A stretch of DNA of 20,005 nt. It comes from Gracilaria caudata. Its lineage: Eukaryota; Rhodophyta; Florideophyceae; Gracilariales; Gracilariaceae. The translations under genes were made by a program, and so were the position numbers. The notes beneath the pieces are model-generated. The model ran no database searches and was not told the DNA's origin. It saw only the letters and a program-made list of their open reading frames with translations. Shown here one piece after another: positions 1 to 8,956 of this stretch. Location: contig JASCIV010000440.1 of assembly GCA_030374735.1 (NCBI GenBank), positions 1 through 20,005 of the forward strand, written 5' to 3'. The number at the start of each line of letters is the position of its first letter. Within the stretch, counting starts at the first letter, position 1.

Positions 1-2373
1 CCAAAAACGCCAGCAGTGTGCCAAAAACCTGCCATGCAGTACAAATATCTAAGATTTTTGCAAAAATTAGATCAAATCTATATATAACTAGGCTAGCGCT
101 GCCCCTAGTAGGAGCTTTGCGATAATATCTGTTTTTGTTTTCTAACTTATAGAAATAAAATTGATAAACGATTTGAAGTAGCATCTGGTTTTTTATTGCA
201 ATTGAAAGCTCTTTTCGTCACATCATGAAAGAAAGGCGTTAAGTTCGAGCACAATGTGCTCTGGCAACGCAATCCCAAATGTTTGGAGAATCAAAAAAGG
301 TTAAGTGCACAATGTCACAAACTTGAAGATTCTGGCAATGCTAAGATCCATTTTGCTTGGACCTCCTAAACCTTAGCAAAATGCGCCATGTGATACGACG
401 CATTTTTTTAAATCAGCGTTTCGCGAAGCGTTCTTCTCAAAAAAAGGTTGCAAAGCTCCTTAAGCATTCCTTCTTTTCTTTTTCTCCTTCTTCGGCGATT
501 ATAAATTAAAATTATATGGTTCTCTTAGAACTATCGAACTTAACCTAACGTTGCAGGCAAAAATGAAATATTGCATCTATTGAGAAACACTTTGTGTTTC
601 ATGCTTCTACGGTACATCTTATTCGAACTGCTCTGATGCTGCTGTTGACTTAAGAACTGAACGGCATTTTAATTTCAAAATGCATATGGCTTCTTTACTA
701 CAAGCTCAAAGCGCATTCATGTGTCGGTGACTTTTAGCACTTAGATTGTAGGGAATTAATTTGTCTAACAAACCGCGCTCCAGAGGAGCTGCAGAGCCTA
801 GCTTCAGGTACTGAGGTTATATATTACTTTTCCTGCTACAAAGGCAAGGATAATTGTTGTGCAATTCTAATCATATAACAATTTTGTAAATTTCTCATTC
901 TCCCTTGAACCATGCTTTGTTCTAGTACTTTTACGATTAAAAGCTTAACAAGAGCACAGCATCGTTTTTCTACTACTAGCGAAGCTAAAAACGTTTCATA
1001 TTTGAATTTGGAAAATATTTCGAAGTGCTCGTCGCTCATGAATCATAGGCAGGAGTTTTTGTGATGAACGAATAACGCAGATGTGTGTCTATCTCCCATT
1101 TTCAGAGTAGAGGTGAAAAAAGTTTAGAACCTTTATGTCTATATTACTACGAAATTTCCACTTTACCACACATTTGGTAGGTTTGAATGTGAATCTTATA
1201 GAGTAGCTTTAACACGCGACGATTTTTGGTGAGGACAGTAGACTGTTTCCACTATCTAAACGTCTGAGATTTTCCTTTTTCTTGGATTTCTATTTGTTGG
1301 TAGGAAAGTGATCTAATTAGAGGTCGTCTCCAGAAAGGCCACAAAATGCGCCGTGCATATTTTTATTTCAAAATATAGACGTCTTGCACTTTTTTTAAAG
1401 AAAGATCACGTGTTCTATATATAAGCGCTCAGTTTGGAGCATATATCAGTTTTTTTGGTAGATTACCAGAAACGCAACCAACCCTATCATGCTTGGCGAA
1501 TTTGCATAGATTGGCTTTACAGACTGAGCCAATTGCCAGTTTGTCCGCCTAGTGGGAGCTTTGCAATCAAAATATACCCTAGCGATACTCTTTATGATGC
1601 AATTTGGAGAATTCTATTTATAAAGTACCAAAACCTGGAATCTACCAAAATCATAGATGAAGTTCCAAATTGAGAGAGTAGTAGTTTTTTCAAAGAATTT
1701 GCCAGAAAAGCTCTACTTTAGATCACTACAGCGAAGTTTTCCCCACGTATAGAGCTTTGCTACTATAAGGCTTACATTCCCTCTTCGTATTTTAAGCCTT
1801 ACAGTGCAGGGATTCAAAATAATTTTTTGAAATATGCAAATCCGCCCCGGCGCCACAAAGCGAATGCCACGCACTGTTCGTTGCAGCCCGCGGCGTTGTG
1901 AAACTTGCGCCTTCATCTGTCTTCAACGGGCAGTACACATCCGGCGTGACCTTCTTCTCCGACTGTCTTCACAGTCGTAATATATCAACTGTGTTTCTTA
2001 GGGTTTTTTTTAGGGCATTTCAATATTGATGTCTGACACGATACGAGACTTCATGTGCTCCACGTTTTCTTGAAATGTAGATATGTCTCCGTAACCTAGA
2101 CTAGGATACAGACGATTGTGAGTGGGCTGATGAAGCTTGGCTGACATTAGTGATCGAAACAACGGTCATTAAACACAACAACAAAAAGTGCCCAACAAAA
2201 GATGCCCAAATCATCAATGACTTGCTCATCATTACCTCGTATGGCTTCATGGGACATAACTCCTCGAAGAAAACGCTGGAATTGAGTTTTGAAATTAGTA
2301 CAAACTTAAATAGCTCATTCATGCAGACGATTAAGTTGTAGAGCAGTTCTCAGAGATAGAGAGTCTTCTGGGT
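1..2373. other. AT-rich stretch without a confident gene
   Basis: Mostly AT-rich DNA with many stops in all frames. The most protein-like piece is an open frame at 1434-1673 (+, 79 codons, no ATG), whose residues around CPPSGSFAIKIYPSDTLYDA look coding. A related stretch near 95-150 keeps only the short PSxSFAI part, so these may be remnants of a dispersed repeat. A 67-codon ATG frame at 836-1039 (-) has no recognisable features. A GC-richer patch lies at about 1840-1960. I recognise no RNA gene here. Confidence 0.5.
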
Positions 2374-2721
2374 GTGAGTACAAACTCAGACGCAGCCGTT
2401 TCGTCCGTGGCAAGAATGGCTCACCCAGCGCTTTCGCGGCAGCCCAGAGAAAGCATGAGCACCCGCAGCGGAGACTCGAGAAATTCTATGGGCATATGCA
2501 GCTCTTTCGGCCAATTGGGTCGCAGCTACGAGAAGATATTCTCTCCTCACATCAATACCAAAGCGCCTGATGCTGACAGCAACAAAATAGTGTTACAGTG
2601 TTCTACTGTTACCAACCTACGAGATCTCCTCACATCAACACCAAGGCGCCTGATGTTGGCAGCAACAAAATATTGTTCTACTGTTATCAATCTACGAGAT
2701 CTCCCATTTTGTCTGTGTTGA
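2374..2721 (+). other. Open frame of 115 codons covering a tandem repeat; coding status doubtful
   Basis: The frame is open for 115 codons but begins at GTG. The first in-frame ATG is about 14 codons in. The first part is Ser/Arg-rich (for example MAHPALSRQPRESMSTRSGD) and resembles no domain I know. The second half is simply the two-copy repeat at 2543-2700, which explains its internal similarity (TNLRDL and INLRDL). It may be an exon remnant or chance. Confidence 0.2.
2543..2700 (+). repeat. Two-copy tandem repeat (83 and 75 bp)
   Basis: Copy 1 spans 2543-2625 and copy 2 spans 2626-2700. Both start with CTCCTCACATCAA and end with CTACGAGAT. Copy 2 differs by scattered substitutions and lacks 8 bases that copy 1 has just before TTCTACTGTTA. 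A third partial start (CTCC) follows at 2701 and then diverges. Confidence 0.85.
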
Positions 2722-2813
2722 CATTTCTTTGACTTTTCTCGACCAAGAGCTACAACAACGCAATGAGACTAAACTATGTACTTCATATCAAGAATGTAGG
2801 GTACGAGCTCCGG

Positions 2814-3287
2814 CTAATTATCATTAAACAGAACTTTCATTGCTATTTTCACAAACCCTTCTTGATCAATAGCATTCCCATCCTGCTTTTCAGCGGCAAG
2901 GAATGCATCCACATCTGAATCGTTCCATTCGACACTGGTCCTCGTTGAATTACAAACTACGCAGCCGCACCTGTTTCCAATGCACTGGACCCATATCTAT
3001 GCTCGTAGGGCTTGAATTTGGCTTGGTTGCATGGACTGTCGACGCAGGACGAGACCAACGTCGATGATCATGCTATTGATGCCTTCGTATTGTTCTAAGC
3101 AGCACGTTTTAACACTTTGTACGCTTTGCTCCATCATGTTCATCAGGTTTTTATTCGAAAGCACAGCTCCGTTGGGCTGATGCACTCGCCTCCTCTTTCT
3201 CCGAAGGTGATCTTCTGTGTAAAAGATATTTGGTGAAGTGAGGAGGAGGTAGCTCAAACGAACTTCAATCAAGCAGATTTCCGTCAT
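2814..3287 (-). pseudogene. Degenerate C-terminal part of an ankyrin-protein paralog
   Basis: One minus-strand frame runs from 3287 to a TAG at 2999-2997 and then, still in frame, to a second stop at 2816-2814. After the first TAG it encodes VEWNDSDVDAFL, then GNAIDQEGFVKIAMKVLF. These match the C-terminus of the intact ankyrin protein at 10494-11633 (NEWNNSDVDTLL, then NGIDEEAFVQVGMKVLF). Before the TAG, HQPNGAVLS resembles PRPNGALS of that protein's linker. No ankyrin repeats are present upstream, and the linker is about 75 residues shorter than in the intact gene. I read it as a partial copy with an internal deletion and a nonsense codon. A short intron removing the TAG cannot be excluded. 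The conserved tail is loosely EF-hand-like, with the ligand positions not fully met. Confidence 0.55.
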
Positions 3288-3408
3288 TCAAATTTTCTTG
3301 GCCGTAGAGCGCTCTCTAAATTAAGCATGTCGGTCGCACAAGGCTCTGGCCAAACAGCTCGCCTCAGATGTTGAGTAAACTACTGAAGAGAACCCAACAC
3401 GTTACCGC

Positions 3409-4383
3409 TTACGTGTGCCTCAGCGTGACACTATCTTGGTAACATCGCGCTTCAGAACCATCGTAGATGATGTGGTTGTCATTTTGTGGACACTTTCCGC
3501 ACTCATCCGTCTCGGCAATGTAAACCTGTCCCTGTGGACATGTGAAGCATGTTGTGGATCCCTTCTTTGCAAACGTTCCTGGCATGCAATACCAGCATTC
3601 GTGCTCATTCTCATAAACACTGAACTGATTGTAATGACAGTCAAGGCAACTTAGTGTGTACCAATCGTAATATTGACCAGGGGCACAGGTCTCACAAGTA
3701 CCAGAACTCTGGATGAAAACTTTTCCACTGGGACACTGGTTGCATTTTGAAGAACCTCGAGCAGCATAAAAATTGCCGCCACATTGATAACAATTCGTTT
3801 GGAAGTTCGCAGAATCCAAATATGTTTCAACTTCGCAGTCAACACACTCAAGGGAGAAGCGATCATAGTATTTCCCTTGCGGACATGTGTTGCAGGAGCC
3901 ATCTGTCATCAGCACCTTACCCTCTGGGCACGGGACACATTCGGAGCTTCCATAGTTTGAGTAGGTATTCCTCGGGCACGGCAAACAAGGGCTTACCCCG
4001 TATTCGGCTTTGAAGAATCCAATGTTGCACGAACTGCAAAAGCCATCTTCATAGTATTCTCCGGGTGGGCACATTCCACAAGCATTTGTATGCATCACAG
4101 CTTGCCCCTCCGGACATGATACGCATTCAGTTGCAGCACTTAGAGAATGGGTGTTGGGGGGGCAGAAGTCGCATTCCGTTTGGCCGGGTTCGGTCTGAAA
4201 CTTGCCAGGATCACAAGGAGCACACACTCCATATCCGTTATCATACGAACCTGGTTGACAGATAACGCAGAGATCATTATAACTACTGTAGTCGACACCA
4301 TATCCAGGCTGAGAGCAAGGGAAGCTCGCAATTGCGCAGCACGAAAACGAAAAGAAAATGAAAGAGATGATGGAAACAGACAT
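3409..4383 (-). CDS. Secreted Cys-rich protein with tandem ephrin-receptor-like (GCC2/GCC3-type) modules
   Basis: The product is about 324 residues and is probably secreted or held at the cell surface. I chose the ATG at 4383-4381 because it opens directly into a signal peptide (MSVSIISFIFFSFSCCAIAS, cleavage probably before FPCSQ). The longer frame from 4554 would bury that segment behind 57 residues. The rest is a chain of modules of the form C-x-x-C-P-x-G-x-[YF], then C-x-x-C, spaced about 40-50 residues, for example CPPGEYYEDGFCSSCNIGFF and CPQGKYYDRFSLECVDC. This is the GCC2/GCC3 (ephrin-receptor-like) pattern found in extracellular regions of many eukaryotic proteins. No transmembrane segment or catalytic motif is visible. 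The TAA stop overlaps ACGTAAGC, a plausible splice donor, so a further exon is possible. The ligand is unknown. Confidence 0.8.
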   Translation of the reverse strand: MSVSIISFIFFSFSCCAIASFPCSQPGYGVDYSSYNDLCVICQPGSYDNGYGVCAPCDPGKFQTEPGQTECDFCPPNTHSLSAATECVSCPEGQAVMHTNACGMCPPGEYYEDGFCSSCNIGFFKAEYGVSPCLPCPRNTYSNYGSSECVPCPEGKVLMTDGSCNTCPQGKYYDRFSLECVDCEVETYLDSANFQTNCYQCGGNFYAARGSSKCNQCPSGKVFIQSSGTCETCAPGQYYDWYTLSCLDCHYNQFSVYENEHECWYCMPGTFAKKGSTTCFTCPQGQVYIAETDECGKCPQNDNHIIYDGSEARCYQDSVTLRHT

Positions 4384-4559
4384 ATTGAGGCTCGAGTAGT
4401 TTCGGTAGATAGGAAACGAAGAACGAAGTGACGAGGGAAGCGAAGCCAAGCATCGACAACGACAGAACACGAGGTTGGTTGCTTTTACATGCATGAAGCG
4501 CGTTTTGATCTCGAAAAGTGGGCGCTGTGCAAGTCCATTTGTAGCCCTGTACATCTTGA

Positions 4560-5855
4560 AGCGTCTGTAGTATGCTAGAGGCAGCTTCTTGCATTCGTCG
4601 GCAAGCGTTGTAGGAAATGCGTTGACGGCATAATTCTGGGCTACTACTCAACTTCGTCTCACGCGAGGTGAAGCGACTGAGCTAAACGAATATCCACTCA
4701 CAAAGTGCATTGTAGACGAAAACCATGCACGTCGCCAGATGACGAGAAGACGCTTTTCCCGGGAAACGGTGCACTTGCCCCGATCAATTTCCAAAATTAC
4801 ATACTTGGAAAGGGCCTGGTATTCTAGAAATTCACATATCTCTCCCCCATTTGGCACAAAAACAATATTATTGTAATGCCCTTAGGACAAGCTGGGTTCG
4901 CGTTCAACATGCAACTCTGCTTCGATGCGTTTCTTCTCCAAGCTCCGATACTTGTTGCACGTAAGACTGGTACCTCCTTCTCAGTCAGGGCAATCGACGG
5001 AAGGATGTATCAATTTTAACCGCCACGACCACATACCTTTCGCCGTGCTCTTTCTGTGCCACGAGAGAGCACGGTATTTCGTCCGGCACTGAGCAACCAA
5101 GAGAAAGAGCCCTTCAAGTCAGTAAACGTTTTCGGAGAAAGTTGCATGCCCATATTTCGTCGTCAGTATGAACACTCGGGTCGCTCAAGTCGCTCTTGTA
5201 CGGCCAGTCTCGAGCCACTCGCCACGCTTCATCAGGACAAGTCAGCTCCCGTTTGTTCGACACTCACGCTTTCTTACCACTCTCTTCCACCAACAACCCA
5301 CCTCTTCCTGGATGCTGCTCTCTTCTAGTATTCGTTCAGTTGCGCAGGGGAATCGCGATTGATGAGACTCATGTACTTCGGCGCCAGGCTCTCCCTCTCG
5401 CCGTCAGAGCTTCCCATTTTCAAACTGTTCCCCGTAGAAGACGTCCATGATGCTCGTGATGGCTTCAAGCGCAAATTCGGCTCCCCAACGTGTGGCGATT
5501 CATACATTCTATGTGTACGGAATATAAGTTCATGCTAGTAGCATATAGCAAAAAGCTTTCACCTTATTTCTAGAGATATATGGACTGCTACAAATTGTGT
5601 ACAAAACGAGCATCATGAGAGCTTTTCCTATGTCTGAAGAAGGTCTCACTTCATTCTCCACAGTTATCAAGGAAAAGAATACTTCAATGGGAAAGGAACC
5701 AAGTCACAGTCTGTTTATCAAGAACATTATTATATGGATCAACTCTAACACTCGAGCCTTTGCCACCAATTTTTATCTTGCACCCTGAGGTTTACGCAGA
5801 TGACAAACGGAGGTCTTCAAATTTTAGATCCATGTATTTGAGATGGCTGTCCCAC
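4560..5855. other. Intergenic region without a confident gene
   Basis: Several short overlapping frames occur on both strands, none with a recognisable domain. On the minus strand a 69-codon ATG frame (4857-4648) lies just upstream of the Cys-rich gene. On the plus strand a 57-codon ATG frame starts at 5615 (MRAFPMSEEGLTS) and ends at 5788, but it overlaps sequence downstream of the C2H2 gene. The 5056-5450 stretch is pyrimidine-rich and open in several frames at once, which argues against any single one being coding. Confidence 0.45.
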
Positions 5856-6872
5856 TCACCGTCTTCCACGAATGGAAGAATGACGGCAATGTGAAGCGCG
5901 ATGCCGACTGAAAGCGCTTATATTTGCAAATGTTGTCGGGCAGTCAGGACAAGACAGTGGACCCTTTGTGTGTGTCTCACGATGCCTATCTAGACGGTTT
6001 CTTCGCGGGAATTCTTGCCCACAATCAGTGCATTGAAATCGAATCCCTTCGTGCACAGCACGGCGATGCCTATTTAGACTGGATCTATCTGAAAAGCTGT
6101 TCCCACAGTCAGGACAAGGATGCCTAATCCCCAAATGTACGGAACGGCTATGGTTGCGAAGGCTGTAATAGTAGTTTGCTGAGAATGAACAATTGGGCAC
6201 AGTACATCTAAAGCGCCTGCATTTGTGAGATCTGCCGGCACTCGGATCAATTCTAATACCACAAGTTGGACAAATCACACTACCTCGCATGTCTGGCTGT
6301 TCTGGGGCGGGTGTGCTCCAGGCTCCTGCGTCATTCGAAGCATTCGCCTCTCTCCTAGCGTCCTTTGGAAGAGGTTGCCCGGATGGATGTCTGCTTCTCG
6401 GCTGCGAAGGTCCAGCCACTATTCCATGATGCGAGGAAGATAGTGGTGGCTGCGACGCGCCCTGCGGTGTTGGAGGTGGTGGGACAAAGTTGGTTGGTGG
6501 ATTGGCGCGAAATTGGTTGATCACGAGAGGTTGCCGTGCGCGTGGGTGCGGTGCGCCTGTATTCCACCCGGCCAAGTCCTTCAGATTTTGAAAACTGGGA
6601 GGACTGGGATGCGCGTTGAAAGTGTGGGCGTCCCGGACTTCTTGGGCGTTCCGGAGTAGTTCATGAAAGGGTGGTAGACTTGAGCTGTCATTGGAAGGAC
6701 CGGGATTGGAAGGGACGGGGTTGGAAGGGCCCGCAGTGGAAGGGCCACTATTGGAATGAGAACCAGATGCAGAGCCAGATGCCGAAGCAGAGGAGTTTTG
6801 ACTCCGATTCTGGCGGGTTCTCTTGTGGTGAGTCGTTCCCTGACGGCTCATGTTTCGGTTGTCGCGATCCAT
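5856..6872 (-). CDS. C2H2 zinc-finger protein, copy A
   Basis: The product is about 338 residues and probably binds nucleic acid in the nucleus. The start is the ATG at 6872-6870 (MDRDNRNMSRQ); the frame extends slightly further up without another ATG. The N-terminal third is basic, then Ser-rich, with short GPSN-type repeats (about residues 25-65), followed by a Pro/Ser/Gln-rich linker. The C-terminal third carries the fingers. First is a short CPTCGIRIDPSAGRSHKC motif, then CTVPNC...H-x4-H, then fingers beginning CPDCGNSF, CTDCGQEF and CPDCPTTF. It ends RGRR-TGA. The gene at 12600-13847 on the other strand has the same order and ending, and similarity continues into both flanks. The TGA sits inside CGGTGAGTGG, a good splice-donor sequence. 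Target sites cannot be read from this. Confidence 0.85.
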   Translation of the reverse strand: MDRDNRNMSRQGTTHHKRTRQNRSQNSSASASGSASGSHSNSGPSTAGPSNPVPSNPGPSNDSSSLPPFHELLRNAQEVRDAHTFNAHPSPPSFQNLKDLAGWNTGAPHPRARQPLVINQFRANPPTNFVPPPPTPQGASQPPLSSSHHGIVAGPSQPRSRHPSGQPLPKDARREANASNDAGAWSTPAPEQPDMRGSVICPTCGIRIDPSAGRSHKCRRFRCTVPNCSFSANYYYSLRNHSRSVHLGIRHPCPDCGNSFSDRSSLNRHRRAVHEGIRFQCTDCGQEFPRRNRLDRHRETHTKGPLSCPDCPTTFANISAFSRHRASHCRHSSIRGRR

Positions 6873-7240
6873 ATGCAGATCCAAAGCGATGTAGAAGATT
6901 TTGCTTTTGCAGGTGCAAGAAGAAATGTCTGTGATGTGATTCTTCTACACGGGGTCTGTTTTTGTGGTGGGTATTTTTGCTGTTGGAAGAGAACAGAAGC
7001 TGTACAGATACGGCTTTTTTGCGAGAGAAACCGTTGGCACAAGCGAAAGGAGGGTCTTGACGAAGTTGCGTTAGCATCGTTTTCATATGAAAGAAGGCTG
7101 AGCTGATGTTTACGCAGGATTTTATGAATACGTTGTGGAAAAGAAAACCTGCGTATGAAAGGTCGTTGTGGTCAAGAGTTTGAGACCATCGCGAGTGAAA
7201 AATAGTCTTCGTCCGAAAAAAGTGTTGCTCACTCATCACT
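6873..7240 (-). other. Upstream region of C2H2 copy A, conserved with copy B
   Basis: This flank aligns with 12309-12599 upstream of copy B. Shared blocks are GTATTCATAAA (7121-7131), an ATGAAAA-x-GATGCT block, and TCTTCTCTTCC with the 50 or so bases after it at the same spacing. In copy B the whole stretch stays open in the gene's frame. In copy A the matching frame is lost through a net 35-base length difference and small compensating 2-base indels just before the ATG at 6872. It is most simply promoter plus 5' untranslated DNA. A lost N-terminal extension is the alternative. Confidence 0.5.
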
Positions 7241-8002
7241 AGAATTATGGAAGGGAGAAGCTAGCCTCAGAAATGCTTATTCTGAGCAGGGAGGAAGAGG
7301 AATTGCACGGCACATCTTCTGGACACACTCCGCAAAGACCAAAATGTACAATAGAGCTCTCTGTTCGAAAGGGCATGTAAAATATGTGAACGAGCTTATT
7401 GTCGCTGCCGCCGTGTGGAGATATTCGTATGGCATCATTCTCCCAGGTACGTAACAAAAAGAAGAATCATCATTCACAACGTAGAAGTAAAAGCATGTAT
7501 TTGAATATGTGAACTCTTTGTGCTGAAAGGTCCAAGTGGGGTACTAAGAAGAAATTAGCGGCCTTCATTTTTCGAAAGCATTGAATATGGCAACTGAGGG
7601 GCATGATTTTCTCTACCTACCACAAAAGATACTTGCTCCCTGCGATAGGAGCGAGTTACTTCAATGAGTTATTCAAGTTAATCGAGCTCAGCGCATTCTC
7701 GTTAGTTGTACAAGTGTCACTGTAATGTTTGGCACAAAGCAGTCCGTAATTCTGCACGCCGCCCGGCTCTACTCGTGGACACGCGAGCCAGCGCAGCGAC
7801 GGAACATAACATTTTGCGTGTGTGACGTGCGCACCGCGAACACGTGGCAAGCAAAAAGCACCAAAATAGGTTTTTTTTTTGTTTACTGGCAGCGCGTGCT
7901 GACGTGGCAGCTAACTCCACCTCCAGAGCACATACAGCGCGTTGTTCCCTCTTCCCCATGCGCGACACATCAAACTGCTCGGCGAACGGCTCGCACGCAC
8001 TC
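7241..8002. other. Intergenic, no confident gene
   Basis: I see no conserved domain in any frame. A poly-T tract lies at about 7868-7880 (+). Composition changes sharply at about 7980, where the GC-rich island begins. Frames at 7717-8331 (-) and 7844-8296 (+) overlap the zinc-finger gene. They are better explained by the scarcity of stop codons in GC-rich DNA. Confidence 0.4.
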
Positions 8003-8767
8003 TCATTCCACACCGCCGTAGCCCCCGCTCGCGTGCTCCCGTCGTGCATCCCCACCGCCGCGCTCTCGACTCGCAGCCGCCTCCGCGCCATCGCTGCCGG
8101 CGCCACCATCGCCGCTCCGCTTTTCGCCGCCCCCCACCTCGCGCGTCGCCGTTTGTTCACTCCGCGCCGCGCACGTCGCGTCGCAAGCACCGTCCGGCGC
8201 GGCCCCGCGTGGCAAGTGGCCAACGTCCGTGCGCTCCGCACCGCTCCGTTCGCGCAAAGGCTGTGGCGCCGTGGCGGAGGACGGCGCAGCTTGTAGTGTG
8301 ATGCCCAGTTGCGCGAGCGTGCGACGGTCACGCTCCTTGTACGGGCGATCGAGTTCCTTGTTTGCCGCCTCCAGACGCTTCTGGCTTACGTTTGTGCGAT
8401 GCGCGCGCCCCTCGACGTGCACATCCATTGTCTTTTGACACGGCACGGAGATTTGGCACAGTTCGCACCACACGGGTTCGGTACGCTTCTTCTTTGCGCG
8501 TTTGTGGATGTTGCGCTTCCGCCAACGATGGTCCTGTTTGTTGAAAGAGCGCTTTGGTTTGGCGGTGGCGTCGGGCATGGCGGCGCTTGCGGAGCGGATG
8601 ACGCGCGGTGGGTGTGACGCGTCGGCGGCGGTTTGGTGCTTTTGAGCTTGTTGGAACGTGGCGCAGCGCACCGAGCGACGGCGAGGTGGTTTGTACGTGG
8701 CGTGGACACGTTTGCATACAGATCGATTTTGCGGCGCGGGTGCCGCGCCAATCGTTCGCTGCGTCAT
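8003..8767 (-). CDS. U1-type (matrin/jaz-like) single zinc-finger protein
   Basis: The central motif CELCQISVPCQKTMDVHVEG, continuing to RAH, gives C-x2-C-x12-H-x5-H. This is the spacing of U1-type C2H2 fingers, which commonly bind double-stranded or structured RNA. A very basic segment precedes it (RWRKRNIHKRAKKKR), possibly a nuclear signal, and a charged, probably helical segment follows (EAANKELDRPYKERDRR). The last 80 or so residues are low-complexity Gly/Ala/Arg/Glu. Three starts are possible: 8809, 8767, and 8578. The last has the best surroundings (GCCGCCATGC) and yields about 191 residues starting MPDATAKPKRSFN. A TATATAAAA box at 8789-8797 lies between the first two. The gene occupies a GC-rich island unlike its neighbours. 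The finger is convincing; the tail could partly be a by-product of high GC. Confidence 0.65.
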   Translation of the reverse strand: MTQRTIGAAPAPQNRSVCKRVHATYKPPRRRSVRCATFQQAQKHQTAADASHPPRVIRSASAAMPDATAKPKRSFNKQDHRWRKRNIHKRAKKKRTEPVWCELCQISVPCQKTMDVHVEGRAHRTNVSQKRLEAANKELDRPYKERDRRTLAQLGITLQAAPSSATAPQPLRERSGAERTDVGHLPRGAAPDGACDATCAARSEQTATREVGGGEKRSGDGGAGSDGAEAAASRERGGGDARREHASGGYGGVE

Positions 8768-8870
8768 GGAATTGTGTGTTTGACTAGATATATAAAAACT
8801 AGCTTCCATACAACATTTTGATCATTTTACTGCTTGAGTTCTGCGAGTCCCAGATGCTCAATTCGATCGG

Positions 8871-8877
8871 TATAAAA
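8871..8877 (+). promoter_or_regulatory. TATA box (TATAAAA)
   Basis: TATAAAA follows GATCGG and precedes the small secreted ORF. A transcription start about 30 bases on would leave a pyrimidine-rich leader before the ATGs at 8957 and 9012. It would exclude the ATG at 8882 as a start. A second plus-oriented box, TATATAAAA, lies at 8789-8797. Confidence 0.5.
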
Positions 8878-8956
8878 GCGCATGTTTAAGTGGCCGAGAT
8901 CACCTTTTCTGCAGCATTCCCAACTGCAACCTTTCTCAACCTCCCAGCCAATTCTT

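Noticed and set aside
2101..2341. Overlapping 73- and 63-codon frames on opposite strands
   Set aside because: No domain or promoter evidence. One starts at GTG, and the hydrophobic run in the other is too weak to support a gene.
4147..4651. Frames on both strands over the start of the Cys-module gene
   Set aside because: They are shadows of the secreted protein frame; Cys or Arg runs come from the other reading.
7844..8296. 150-codon plus-strand frame opposite the U1-type finger gene
   Set aside because: It is Arg/Ala-rich with no domain. Several frames are open at once in this GC-rich island, and only the minus frame has a convincing motif.
7717..8331. 204-codon minus-strand frame overlapping the finger gene
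   Set aside because: Same GC-rich effect. It has no motif and conflicts with the frame that carries the zinc finger.
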